Shown: in pieces, positions 16,963 to 23,948 of the stretch | Layout: each line of letters starts with the position of its first letter | Numbering within the stretch: the first letter of the stretch is position 1 | NCBI RefSeq assembly: GCF_007992175.1 | Contig: NZ_BJZT01000017.1 | Coordinates: 1 to 42,612, forward strand | Source of the DNA: Methylobacterium haplocladii | Lineage (GTDB): Bacteria; Pseudomonadota; Alphaproteobacteria; Rhizobiales; Beijerinckiaceae | Reading direction: 5' to 3' | Length of the DNA stretch: 42,612 nt | Notes under the pieces: model-generated | Told to the model about the DNA's origin: nothing | The model's input: only the letters and a program-made list of their open reading frames with translations | Database searches by the model: none | Made by a program: the position numbers and the translations under genes

Positions 16963-17958
16963 ATGAACGACCCCGGGTCAATCGCCGACAGGGCGACGCT
17001 GCGCCTCGCTGCCGACGCCGACGGGATCGGCGAGGCCGCCCGGCTGCTCGGCGCGGGCCGCCTCGTCGCGATCCCCACCGAGACCGTCTACGGGCTCGCC
17101 GCCGATGCCTCGGAGCCGACGGCCGTCGCTGCAATCTACGCGGCCAAAGAGCGCCCGCGCTTCAACCCGCTGATCGCCCATCTGCCCGACGAGACCTCCG
17201 CGCGCCGCGAAGGCATCTTCGACGAGGCCGCCGCGGCGCTGGCAAAGGCCTTCTGGCCGGGGCCGCTGACCCTCGTGGTGCCGGCGGCGCCCGGCGGATC
17301 GGTCTGCGAACTCGCCCGCGCCGGGCTGCCGAGCGTGGCGCTCCGCGTCCCGGGCCATGCGCTCGCGCGAGAGGTTCTGGCGCGCCTCGGCCGCCCGCTC
17401 GCGGCGCCCTCGGCCAACCGCTCCGGCCGCATCAGCCCGACTTCGGTCGCGCATGTGCTGGCCGATCTCGACGGCCGCATCGCGGCCATCCTCGATGGCG
17501 GTACGTGTGAGGTCGGCATCGAATCCACGGTGGTGGCCTGCCTCGGCGGTCCCCCGCGCCTGCTGCGGCCGGGCGGGATCACCCGCGCCGCGTTGCGCGC
17601 GGTGCTCGGCACCGATCCGGCGATGGGCGCGCACGACGCGAGCCGTCCGATCGGACCGGGGCTGCTCGCATCCCACTACGCGCCGAGCGCCGCCGTCCGC
17701 CTCGATGCGGACCGGATCGAGGCCGGCGAGGCCGTCCTGCTGTTCGGGTCGTTTCGGCCGGCCGGTCTCGACGAGGCCGGCGCCGTCGAAACCCTCAGCG
17801 AAAGCGGCGACCCGGCCGAGGCCGCATCGCGCCTGTTCGAAGTCTTGCGCCGGCTCGACGCGTCCGGCGCCGGCACGATCGCCGTCGTTCCGATCCCGGC
17901 CGACGGCCTCGGCGAGGCGATCAACGACCGCTTGAACCGGGCCGCCGCGCCCCGCTGA
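16963..17958 (+). CDS. tsaC: L-threonylcarbamoyladenylate synthase (Sua5/TsaC type)
   Basis: 331 residues. YrdC domain about 15-205 (IPTETVYGLAADA, KERPRFNPL, FWPGPLTLVVP, APSANRSGRISPT, IESTVV) followed by a C-terminal Sua5 domain (GLLASHYAP), so this is the long Sua5 version. It makes threonylcarbamoyl-AMP from threonine, bicarbonate and ATP, the first step of the t6A37 modification of ANN-decoding tRNAs, later completed by TsaBDE. ATG 16963 is used because the upstream in-frame extension has no family similarity; the ribosome site is weak. Confidence 0.93.
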   Translation: MNDPGSIADRATLRLAADADGIGEAARLLGAGRLVAIPTETVYGLAADASEPTAVAAIYAAKERPRFNPLIAHLPDETSARREGIFDEAAAALAKAFWPGPLTLVVPAAPGGSVCELARAGLPSVALRVPGHALAREVLARLGRPLAAPSANRSGRISPTSVAHVLADLDGRIAAILDGGTCEVGIESTVVACLGGPPRLLRPGGITRAALRAVLGTDPAMGAHDASRPIGPGLLASHYAPSAAVRLDADRIEAGEAVLLFGSFRPAGLDEAGAVETLSESGDPAEAASRLFEVLRRLDASGAGTIAVVPIPADGLGEAINDRLNRAAAPR

Positions 17959-17977
17959 ATTTTTTGCAAGTTTCTTC

Positions 17978-18002
17978 GGAACCGAGTGACGAGAAGGTTG
18001 TT
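17978..18002 (+). promoter_or_regulatory. Candidate EcfG (general stress sigma) promoter
   Basis: GGAAC (17978-17982), 16 bases, then TGTT (17999-18002), one base off the CGTT-like -10. It lies 20 bases after the tsaC stop and reads into a short interval ending in two terminators, with no reading frame of note. Confidence 0.55.
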
Positions 18003-18013
18003 GTCCATTCACG

Positions 18014-18043
18014 AAGGCCAGTTCAGCCCCCAATGGCCTTTTT
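18014..18043 (+). terminator. Intrinsic terminator 1 after tsaC
   Basis: Arms AAGGCCA (18014-18020) and TGGCCTT (18034-18040), 13-base loop, followed by a run of T to 18043. Confidence 0.6.
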
Positions 18044-18051
18044 CCTTCCCA

Positions 18052-18077
18052 GGCTCGCAGCAATGCGAGCCTTTTTT
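18052..18077 (+). terminator. Intrinsic terminator 2 after tsaC
   Basis: Perfect 8-base stem GGCTCGCA (18052-18059) / TGCGAGCC (18064-18071), GCAA loop, then six T (18072-18077). A textbook rho-independent terminator on the plus strand only; wrbA, arriving from the other side, gains no T-tract from it. Confidence 0.88.
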
Positions 18078-18143
18078 CTTGGCTGAAGCGATTTCAAGCG
18101 ACGTGTCTGCGGTTCGCGTGAAGACATCGCGATAAACGACAAG

Positions 18144-18743
18144 CTAAGCCGCGAGCTTCGCGGCGATGTCGGCGACGTGCCTGCCTTGGAAGCGGGCGCC
18201 GTCGAGTTCGACCTGGCTCGGCTGGCGGCTTCCGTCGCCATCTGCCAGCGTCGTGGCGCCGTAGGGCGAGCCACCCTTGACCGTATCGACGCCCATCTGG
18301 CCCTGGAAGGCATAGGGCAGGCCGACGATGACCATGCCGAGATGAAGCAGCACGGTGTGGAAGCTCGTCAGCGTCGTCTCCTGGCCGCCGTGCTGCGAGG
18401 CGGTGGAGGTGAAGGCCGAGCCGACCTTGCCGACGAGGGCGCCCTTGGCCCAGAGGCCGCCGGTCTGGTCGATGAAGTTCTTCATCTGGGCGGCCATGTT
18501 GCCGTAGCGCGTCGGCGTGCCGAAGATGATCGCGTCGTAATCGGCGAGTTCGTCCGGCCGTGCGATCGGGGCGGGCTGATCGCGCTTGTAGTGGAACTGC
18601 TCGGCAACGGCGTCGGGCACCAACTCCGGCACGCGCTTGACGGTCACCTCGGCGCCGGCTTCTCGGGCACCTTCGGCGGCGGCGTTCGCCAGCTGCTCGA
18701 CGTGGCCCCAGGACGAATAGTAGAGCACCAGCACCTTCGCCAT
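18144..18743 (-). CDS. wrbA: NAD(P)H:quinone oxidoreductase WrbA
   Basis: 199 residues, the usual WrbA length. Flavodoxin-like FMN site [12 protein letters not shown], family motif [17 protein letters not shown] with DQTGGLW, and [15 protein letters not shown]. This soluble tetrameric flavoprotein reduces quinones by two electrons, avoiding semiquinone and superoxide formation. It is divergent from a LysR-type regulator across 140 bases that contain a perfect palindrome, so it is probably that regulator's target. Confidence 0.95.
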   Translation of the reverse strand: MAKVLVLYYSSWGHVEQLANAAAEGAREAGAEVTVKRVPELVPDAVAEQFHYKRDQPAPIARPDELADYDAIIFGTPTRYGNMAAQMKNFIDQTGGLWAKGALVGKVGSAFTSTASQHGGQETTLTSFHTVLLHLGMVIVGLPYAFQGQMGVDTVKGGSPYGATTLADGDGSRQPSQVELDGARFQGRHVADIAAKLAA

Positions 18744-18860
18744 CGCGCGATCTCCTGTCGTGTTGTCGATCCGAGCCGCCCGCGATGCGCGATGCGGCTC
18801 CGGTGCCGGTCACATCGGCCTTCGCGGCGATTGCGAAAATGCCCCGATCTGCAAGAACGT

Positions 18861-18878
18861 GTTTGCATGGATGCAAAC
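18861..18878. promoter_or_regulatory. Palindromic operator candidate in the wrbA-lysR interval
   Basis: Perfect inverted repeat GTTTGCAT-GG-ATGCAAAC, only five bases before the LysR-type start codon at 18884 and about 120 bases from wrbA. The AT-rich symmetric arms stand out from the GC-rich surroundings and suit binding by a dimeric regulator, most simply the LysR protein itself acting on its own gene and on wrbA. Confidence 0.55.
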
Positions 18879-18883
18879 CGACG

Positions 18884-19789
18884 ATGACCCTCGCCTGGGA
18901 CGACTTCCGGCTCGTCAAGGCCATCGCCGATCGCGGTGGGCTGACCCATGCCGCCTCGCATCTCGGCATCAACCATTCGACGGCGTTCCGGCGGCTGAGC
19001 GGAATCGAAGCCACGCTCGATGCGCGCCTGTTCGAGCGCTCGCGCTCCGGCTACGTGCCGACTCCGGCCGGCCTCGCGATGGTCGAGGCAGCCGGTCGAA
19101 TGGAGACGGATGTCGCGCGCTTCGGCCGGGAAGTTCTCGGCCGGACGCTGACGCCTTCGGGCGAACTGCGCATCACCGCGCCGGTCGGGTTCGTCACCGA
19201 CCTGCTGATGCCGCTGCTCGCCCGGTTTCGGGACGCCTTTCCCGACGTCCAGATCGACGTGATCATGTCCGAGGAGCCGCTCAACCTGTCGCAACGGGAT
19301 GCCGACGTGGCGATCCGTGCGAGCAACAACCCGCCGGCCAACCTGATCGGCCGGCGGCTGTCGGGCATCGCCTGGGCGATCTACGGCCGGCGCGACCACA
19401 TCGACGATGCCACCTACGCGACGCGGTGGGTGACGCCGGGACCGCAGGTCGCAGACGGCCGCTTCGCCCGGTTCCTTCGGGCACGCGCGAGCTCAAACCA
19501 GATCGTGCTGCAGCTCAACGCTGTGACCGGTCTTCGCGAGGCGATCCAAGCCGGCATCGGGATCGGCCTGCTGCCCTGCTACATCGGCGATGCCAAGCTC
19601 GATCTCCAACGGCTCGGTGAGCCCGAGCCCGACATCGCTTCGGACCTGTGGCTTCTGACCCATCCGGACCTGCGCCATGCCGTCCGGGTCCGCGCCTTCA
19701 TGGACTTCATGGCCGACGCGATTGCGCCGCTGCGTCCTGCTTTCGAGGGACGCGCGGCGCTTGCAAATCCGATGGCTGTGGTCGCTTAG
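18884..19789 (+). CDS. LysR-family transcriptional regulator
   Basis: 301 residues, standard length. N-terminal winged helix-turn-helix about 1-60 (FRLVKAIADRGGLTHAASHL, STAFRRLSGIEATLDARLFERS) followed by the periplasmic-binding-protein-like effector domain (ELRITAPVGFVTDLLMPLL, GIGIGLLPCYIGD). ATG 18884 is used because the HTH begins right after it; no ribosome site is visible and a palindrome sits just upstream, so autoregulation at initiation is likely. It is divergent from wrbA. Its stop overlaps the convergent GreA-like stop by four bases. Confidence 0.9.
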   Translation: MTLAWDDFRLVKAIADRGGLTHAASHLGINHSTAFRRLSGIEATLDARLFERSRSGYVPTPAGLAMVEAAGRMETDVARFGREVLGRTLTPSGELRITAPVGFVTDLLMPLLARFRDAFPDVQIDVIMSEEPLNLSQRDADVAIRASNNPPANLIGRRLSGIAWAIYGRRDHIDDATYATRWVTPGPQVADGRFARFLRARASSNQIVLQLNAVTGLREAIQAGIGIGLLPCYIGDAKLDLQRLGEPEPDIASDLWLLTHPDLRHAVRVRAFMDFMADAIAPLRPAFEGRAALANPMAVVA

Positions 19790-20250
19790 GCCGAGACCTT
19801 GGTGATCTCGACGTCCTGGCCGTTCACCTCGACGGTGTCGCCGACGTTCTTGCCGGTGATCGCCTTGGCGAGCGGAGAGACGTAGGAAATCGAGCCCTTG
19901 GCCGGATCGGCCTCGTCTTCGCCGACGATGTGGAAGGTCTGCTTCTCGTCGTCGTCACGCAGTACGGTCACGGTCGAGCCGAAATGCACAGTGTCGCCCT
20001 CGACACGCTCGATGACCTGGGCCGAGTTCTTGCGCGACGACCAGTAGCGCAGGTCGCGCGTGACCCGTGCGGTCTCCGCCTTGTCGTTGTGGTCGAGACT
20101 GGCGTTCTCCGCCTCCAGCCGCGCGACTTCAGCCTCGATCAGCGCGAGGCCTTCCTTGGTGACGAAGTTGGTGTGCGGGGAGATCGGGCGATCGGGAAGA
20201 TCCTCGAACGCCTCGCCACCTTCTTTTTCGCGAACGAATGCTATGCTCAT
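19786..20250 (-). CDS. GreA/GreB-family transcription elongation factor
   Basis: 154 residues. An N-terminal coiled coil (NFVTKEGLALIEAEVARLEAEN, DLRYWSSRKNSAQVIE) and a C-terminal FKBP-like domain (VHFGSTVTVLRDDDEK, GSISYVSPLAKAITGKNVGDTVEV). Gre factors insert the coiled coil in the RNA polymerase secondary channel to trigger cleavage of backtracked RNA. The N-terminal ~25 residues before the coiled coil are longer than in classical GreA, pointing to the second, GreB-like paralogue found in alphaproteobacteria. Its stop codon interlocks with that of the LysR gene. Confidence 0.85.
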   Translation of the reverse strand: MSIAFVREKEGGEAFEDLPDRPISPHTNFVTKEGLALIEAEVARLEAENASLDHNDKAETARVTRDLRYWSSRKNSAQVIERVEGDTVHFGSTVTVLRDDDEKQTFHIVGEDEADPAKGSISYVSPLAKAITGKNVGDTVEVNGQDVEITKVSA

Positions 20251-20300
20251 GCGACGTGCAATGCGCGGATAGGCTGTGCAGTTCCGCTTGCCCGCACCGT

Positions 20301-21287
20301 TCAGCCGATCTCCACCACGGTGCGCCCGCGCGTCTGCCCGGCGAGGATGGTCTCGGCGAGCCCGCCGACGTCCTTCATGCCGACCGTCGTGGTCATCGAC
20401 GAGAGCGCATCGAGATCGAGTTCCTGCGCGAGCCTCGCCCAGGCCTCGCGTCGGGGCGTCTGCGGCGTGGTCACGCTGTTGATGCCGAGCAGCGAGACGC
20501 CGCGCAGGATGAACGGCGCGACCGACGTGGGCAGGTCCATGCCGCCGGCATTGCCGCAAGCCGCGATGGCGCCGCCGCCTTTGGTCATCGCGAGCAGGTT
20601 GGCGAGCGTCTTCGAGCCGACGGCATCGATGCCTGCCGCCCAACGCTCCTTGGCGAGGGGCTTCGGGTCGCCGGCGAGGTCCGCGCGATCCACGATCTCG
20701 GCGGCGCCGAGCGCTTTCAGGTAGTCCGCCTCGCCCTCACGCCCGGTCGAGGCGATCACGTGCCAGCCCGCGCGCTTCAGCAGCGAGACGGCGACCGAAC
20801 CGACCCCGCCCGAGGCCCCCGTGACGACGACGGGACCGGCATCCGGCGTCAGCCCATGCTTCTCCAGGGCGATCACCGAGAGCATGGCGGTGTAGCCGGC
20901 CGTGCCGATCGCCATGGCCTGGGCCGGCGACAGCCCCTCGGGCAGCGGCACCAGCCAGTCGCCCTTGACGCGGGCGCGCTCGGCGAACCCGCCGAGATGC
21001 GTCTCGCCGACGCCCCAGCCCGTGAGCACCACCGTGTCGCCCGGCTTCCAGGCGGCGTGGTCGGACGCCTCGACGACCCCGCAGAAGTCGATGCCGGGGA
21101 TCATCGGGAAGCGGCGCACCACCGGCATCCGGCCGGTCATGGCGAGCCCGTCCTTGTAATTCAGGCCCGAATGGGTGACGCGCACGGTGACGTCGCCGTC
21201 CATCAGGCCGGCCTCGTCGAAGTCCTCGAGCGCGAGGCTTTGGCCGCCCTCACCCTTCTCGACCACCCAGGCCTTGAACGTCGCCAT
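20301..21287 (-). CDS. acuI: AcuI/YhdH-type NADPH-dependent acrylyl-CoA reductase
   Basis: 328 residues of the zinc-independent MDR family. SGLNYKDGLAMTGRMPV and FPMIPGIDFCGVVE mark the quinone-oxidoreductase-like domain, VTGASGGVGSVAVSLLK is the NADPH site, and GINSVTTPQTPRREAW is a C-terminal family segment. Characterised AcuI reduces toxic acryloyl-CoA to propionyl-CoA; in methylotrophs this links to the propionyl-CoA branch of the ethylmalonyl-CoA cycle. That metabolic link is inference; the family call is firm. Confidence 0.88.
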   Translation of the reverse strand: MATFKAWVVEKGEGGQSLALEDFDEAGLMDGDVTVRVTHSGLNYKDGLAMTGRMPVVRRFPMIPGIDFCGVVEASDHAAWKPGDTVVLTGWGVGETHLGGFAERARVKGDWLVPLPEGLSPAQAMAIGTAGYTAMLSVIALEKHGLTPDAGPVVVTGASGGVGSVAVSLLKRAGWHVIASTGREGEADYLKALGAAEIVDRADLAGDPKPLAKERWAAGIDAVGSKTLANLLAMTKGGGAIAACGNAGGMDLPTSVAPFILRGVSLLGINSVTTPQTPRREAWARLAQELDLDALSSMTTTVGMKDVGGLAETILAGQTRGRTVVEIG

Positions 21288-21344
21288 GCCGATCTCCTGC
21301 AGCCTTTCCGCGGTTGGGGAGGTACGGCGCGACGGGCCTGAATC

Positions 21345-21383
21345 AAGACGGCCCCGGAGGCGTGACACCTCCGGGGCCGTCTT
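21345..21383. terminator. Strong bidirectional hairpin
   Basis: Perfect 16-base inverted repeat: AAGACGGCCCCGGAGG (21345-21360) and CCTCCGGGGCCGTCTT (21368-21383) with a 7-base loop. It lies just downstream of the minus-strand gene ending at 21402 and so probably terminates it; T-tracts are short on both sides. Confidence 0.75.
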
Positions 21384-21401
21384 GCTGTCGTCGAGAGAAG
21401 C

Positions 21402-21998
21402 TCAGTAGCCGTCGTAGACGCTGCCAGAGGAGAAGCCGAGGCCGACGCCGACATCCGCCGAGGATGCGCCGGCGATGCCGATGGCGTCCGGGATCGAGCC
21501 GATGCCGAAACCGGCCTGCCGATAGCCGCCGCCATAGCCGCCGCCGGTGGGAACCCACTGGGAACTCGCCGGCTGAACCAGGACGCGGCGCGAATAGCTT
21601 GCATAGACCGGCGGCAGCGTCTCCGGGATCACTTCGGCCTGGCGCACCAGGACGCGGCGGCTCTGGACGGCGTAGCGCGGCGGCGTCGTGATCCAGCAGC
21701 CGACGAGCTGGCCGTAGGCATCGTAGCTCGTCTGCCAGCGGCGGCCGCCCGGCGAGACCAGGACGCGCTCCGAGACCGTATCGTAGACGGGCGGCGTGGT
21801 GCGGTAGACGGTGCGTGGCGCCCGCACGAGACGCTGCTCGGAGACCGTGTCGAAGATCGGCGGGGTGGTGACCCGGCGGTAGCATTCGGCGCCGTAGCAG
21901 CCGCCGGCGGCGGCCGAGCCTGCGAAGAGCGTGGCGCCGACGAGAGCACCGGCGAGGGTCGTGACAAGGGTGATTGTGTGGGTGACCGGCGCGGTCAT
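21402..21998 (-). CDS. Secreted repeat-containing protein of unknown function
   Basis: 198 residues. Signal peptide about 1-31 (LAGALVGATLFAGSAAA), then four copies of a 17-residue unit on the pattern xTTPPxYDTVSxRVLVx, at about 43-59, 66-82, 103-119 and 126-142. The spacings 23, 37 and 23 show that a ~60-residue two-unit block was duplicated. The tail is Gly/Tyr-rich, then Gly/Ser-rich. Similar PP-Y-x-TV-x-x-R-VLV repeats occur in bacterial envelope proteins, as I remember them, but I cannot assign a function. Three cysteines (34, 39, 101) may form disulfides. It is monocistronic, with a ~250-base leader interval and a strong terminator. Confidence 0.8.
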   Translation of the reverse strand: MTAPVTHTITLVTTLAGALVGATLFAGSAAAGGCYGAECYRRVTTPPIFDTVSEQRLVRAPRTVYRTTPPVYDTVSERVLVSPGGRRWQTSYDAYGQLVGCWITTPPRYAVQSRRVLVRQAEVIPETLPPVYASYSRRVLVQPASSQWVPTGGGYGGGYRQAGFGIGSIPDAIGIAGASSADVGVGLGFSSGSVYDGY

Positions 21999-22245
21999 GA
22001 CGGCATCCTCGATCTGATACGCTACGCGAAACGGGCGCGGCTGGCGTTCAGCGCGCGTTCTCCGACGCGCAGGAAGCGGTCAAGTTGCAGTCACAGCAAG
22101 GTCTATCACCGAAGACGGTAAAATTAACCTATGCACAGGACTACGCAGGCGACGAGCTGTTGCGTATTCCTTACCGAGATTTATAAGTTCTCACATAACG
22201 GGAATGGTTAAGTGCCGATAAGCGAACCATCGGCCAGCATCGGCG

Positions 22246-23319
22246 TCATGTCTGCCCGCGCTTGAGCTGATAAAAGATGTGACGGCCGATGACGTCCATT
22301 TTCTGGAGCCGGCGCGACCAGCCGGGACGGACGTAGTTGGCGTGGTAGTGCGTCGCGCCCCCCACCTCACTGAGATAGGTCCGCCCCGCGATCACCGCGC
22401 TGGCGATGCGGGTGGCCGATTCCCAGGAGCCTGCATCGGTGATGCGCAGCGACTTGCCCTCGCAGGCGAAGGAGAACTGGCAGCCCATGTAGCGGTGGCG
22501 GTTCTGGTAGACGACGCCGCAGACGTTCGCGGGGTAGAGCCCGCTCTTGACCCGGTTGAGGATGACCTGCGCCACGGCGGCCTGCCCGTCCTCAGGCTCG
22601 CTGCGGGCCTCGAAATAGACGGCCTCGGCAAGGCAGCGCTGCTCGCGGTCCATGGCGTCCGGCTGGATCAGGTCGGCGTAGCGGTGCTGGGCGCCCTCGG
22701 CCTGATCCTGCGGGGCGGCGTCGGGGACGAGGCCGCGGTCGAGGCGCGGCGAGAAGCCGGGGAGCGCGAGGCTGGAGGCGGCGACCTCGATCGGCACGGC
22801 GTCGGCCGGGGCCGGCGTCACCGAGGACAGGGCCACCGCCTTGGGCACCGCCGGCGTGGCGCCGTCGGAATTCTCCAACGAATAGGCGTCGGCGCCCTGC
22901 CCGCCAGGCGTGTCGCCCTCGGATCCCGGCGCGAAGCCGAGCCCGAGATCGGGGACCGGAACGAAGCCTTCGATCTCCTGCTCCGGGCTCCAGGTCGCCG
23001 CGCCGGGGCTCAGGATGCCGGTGACGGACTCGCCGGCATTCGCCAGCAGGATCGAGGAATTCAGACGCGCCTGCCGTTTGATCGCGCCGATACGGCCTCC
23101 ACCCGATATCCCGACGAGCGCGACGCCGTGCGGCAGGACCGGCGCGACGTGAGCGTTCCACGCGACACGCCCGCTCGAGCCGAGCGTGCTCTCGGTACCC
23201 GCGGTGGCGGTGAAGGAAATCAGCAGGCCGACGCTCGCTGCCCAGGGAACCACGGCCGCGCTGAACCAGCCCAGTCCCGATTGGCGCTTACGCCCGCCTC
23301 GAACCCGCCTCGTCGCCAC
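22246..23319 (-). CDS. Cell wall hydrolase, SleB/CwlJ family
   Basis: 357 residues. Basic N-terminus and one transmembrane or signal-anchor segment about 18-40, a ~180-residue low-complexity Ala/Pro/Gly linker, and a C-terminal SleB domain with CLAEAVYFEARSE, VAQVILNRV, NVCGVVYQ and GATHYHANYVRPGW. The Glu of YFEARSE is the expected catalytic residue for cutting peptidoglycan glycan strands. In non-sporing alphaproteobacteria such proteins remodel the wall. The start is GTG 23319; a shorter start inside the basic region is possible. Confidence 0.87.
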   Translation of the reverse strand: MATRRVRGGRKRQSGLGWFSAAVVPWAASVGLLISFTATAGTESTLGSSGRVAWNAHVAPVLPHGVALVGISGGGRIGAIKRQARLNSSILLANAGESVTGILSPGAATWSPEQEIEGFVPVPDLGLGFAPGSEGDTPGGQGADAYSLENSDGATPAVPKAVALSSVTPAPADAVPIEVAASSLALPGFSPRLDRGLVPDAAPQDQAEGAQHRYADLIQPDAMDREQRCLAEAVYFEARSEPEDGQAAVAQVILNRVKSGLYPANVCGVVYQNRHRYMGCQFSFACEGKSLRITDAGSWESATRIASAVIAGRTYLSEVGGATHYHANYVRPGWSRRLQKMDVIGRHIFYQLKRGQT

Positions 23320-23447
23320 GCCGCAAGACCCGCGTCAGGATTTCGGAAACCCAAGCGCAAGGTCGCAGCGGACCGGGCGATCATTTGGGCAGTGGCCCAG
23401 ATATCGCCCGTTATGGTTGAGGTGAGGTTAAGGCCGGACGTTCGGGT

Positions 23448-23705
23448 CTAGAGACCGCCCGGACGCCCGTGCAGGGTCGCGAACTGCGAGGCCACCACCG
23501 GCAGGTAGCCTGTGGTCTTCTGCGCGCCGATGATCATGCGGCCCGCGGCGCGTTCGTTCTGAGCCCAGACCAGCAGGGTGATCACGAAGATCGCGATGGC
23601 GGTGGCGAGGCTCGCGAGCACCCACAGAAAGGCGCTCTGCATGGCCTTTCCGCCATCCGGAGCGCGCGTGTCGAGAAGGGCGATGTCGGACGTCGGATCG
23701 GACAT
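23448..23705 (-). CDS. Small single-span membrane protein, unknown
   Basis: 85 residues. A polar N-terminus (about 1-24), one hydrophobic helix about 25-47 (FLWVLASLATAIAIFVITLLVW), then a cationic amphipathic tail. I do not recognise a family. The ATG at 23705 starts a frame with normal codon use. It lies between the SleB-type hydrolase and ppdK on the same strand, 240 bases from ppdK, and is probably expressed alone. Confidence 0.6.
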   Translation of the reverse strand: MSDPTSDIALLDTRAPDGGKAMQSAFLWVLASLATAIAIFVITLLVWAQNERAAGRMIIGAQKTTGYLPVVASQFATLHGRPGGL

Positions 23706-23948
23706 GGTCGGAGATCCCGCGAGTCCCAGCCGGACCGCCGGCAGGCTCGATCGCGTGCCAGGGTCCGATAGCAGTTAACGTGCCTGGCAGACAGGGGTTC
23801 GACGGGCTCGCGCCGATTTTATTGCAACGCTTCCACAGCGCAGGTCGAGACGGCCCTAACGCCGGCTTAACCGCCTCCGGCCGTTGCACATTCCCACGCC
23901 GTCCGTTGCCTAATGGCCAAGCTCCCTGCTCTCAAAGTCGGCAAAGTC

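Larger units (their letters stand above)
18009..18077 (+). ncRNA. Candidate stress-induced small RNA between tsaC and wrbA
   Basis: About 70 bases from the expected start of the EcfG-like promoter to the end of a strong terminator. It would consist of two hairpins: 18014-18040, with a 13-base loop containing CCCCC, and 18052-18071, with a GCAA loop, joined by a linker TTTTTCCTTCCC that could pair with GGGAAGG-type ribosome sites. No plausible peptide is encoded. An alternative is that both hairpins simply terminate tsaC and the promoter match is chance. Confidence 0.4.
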
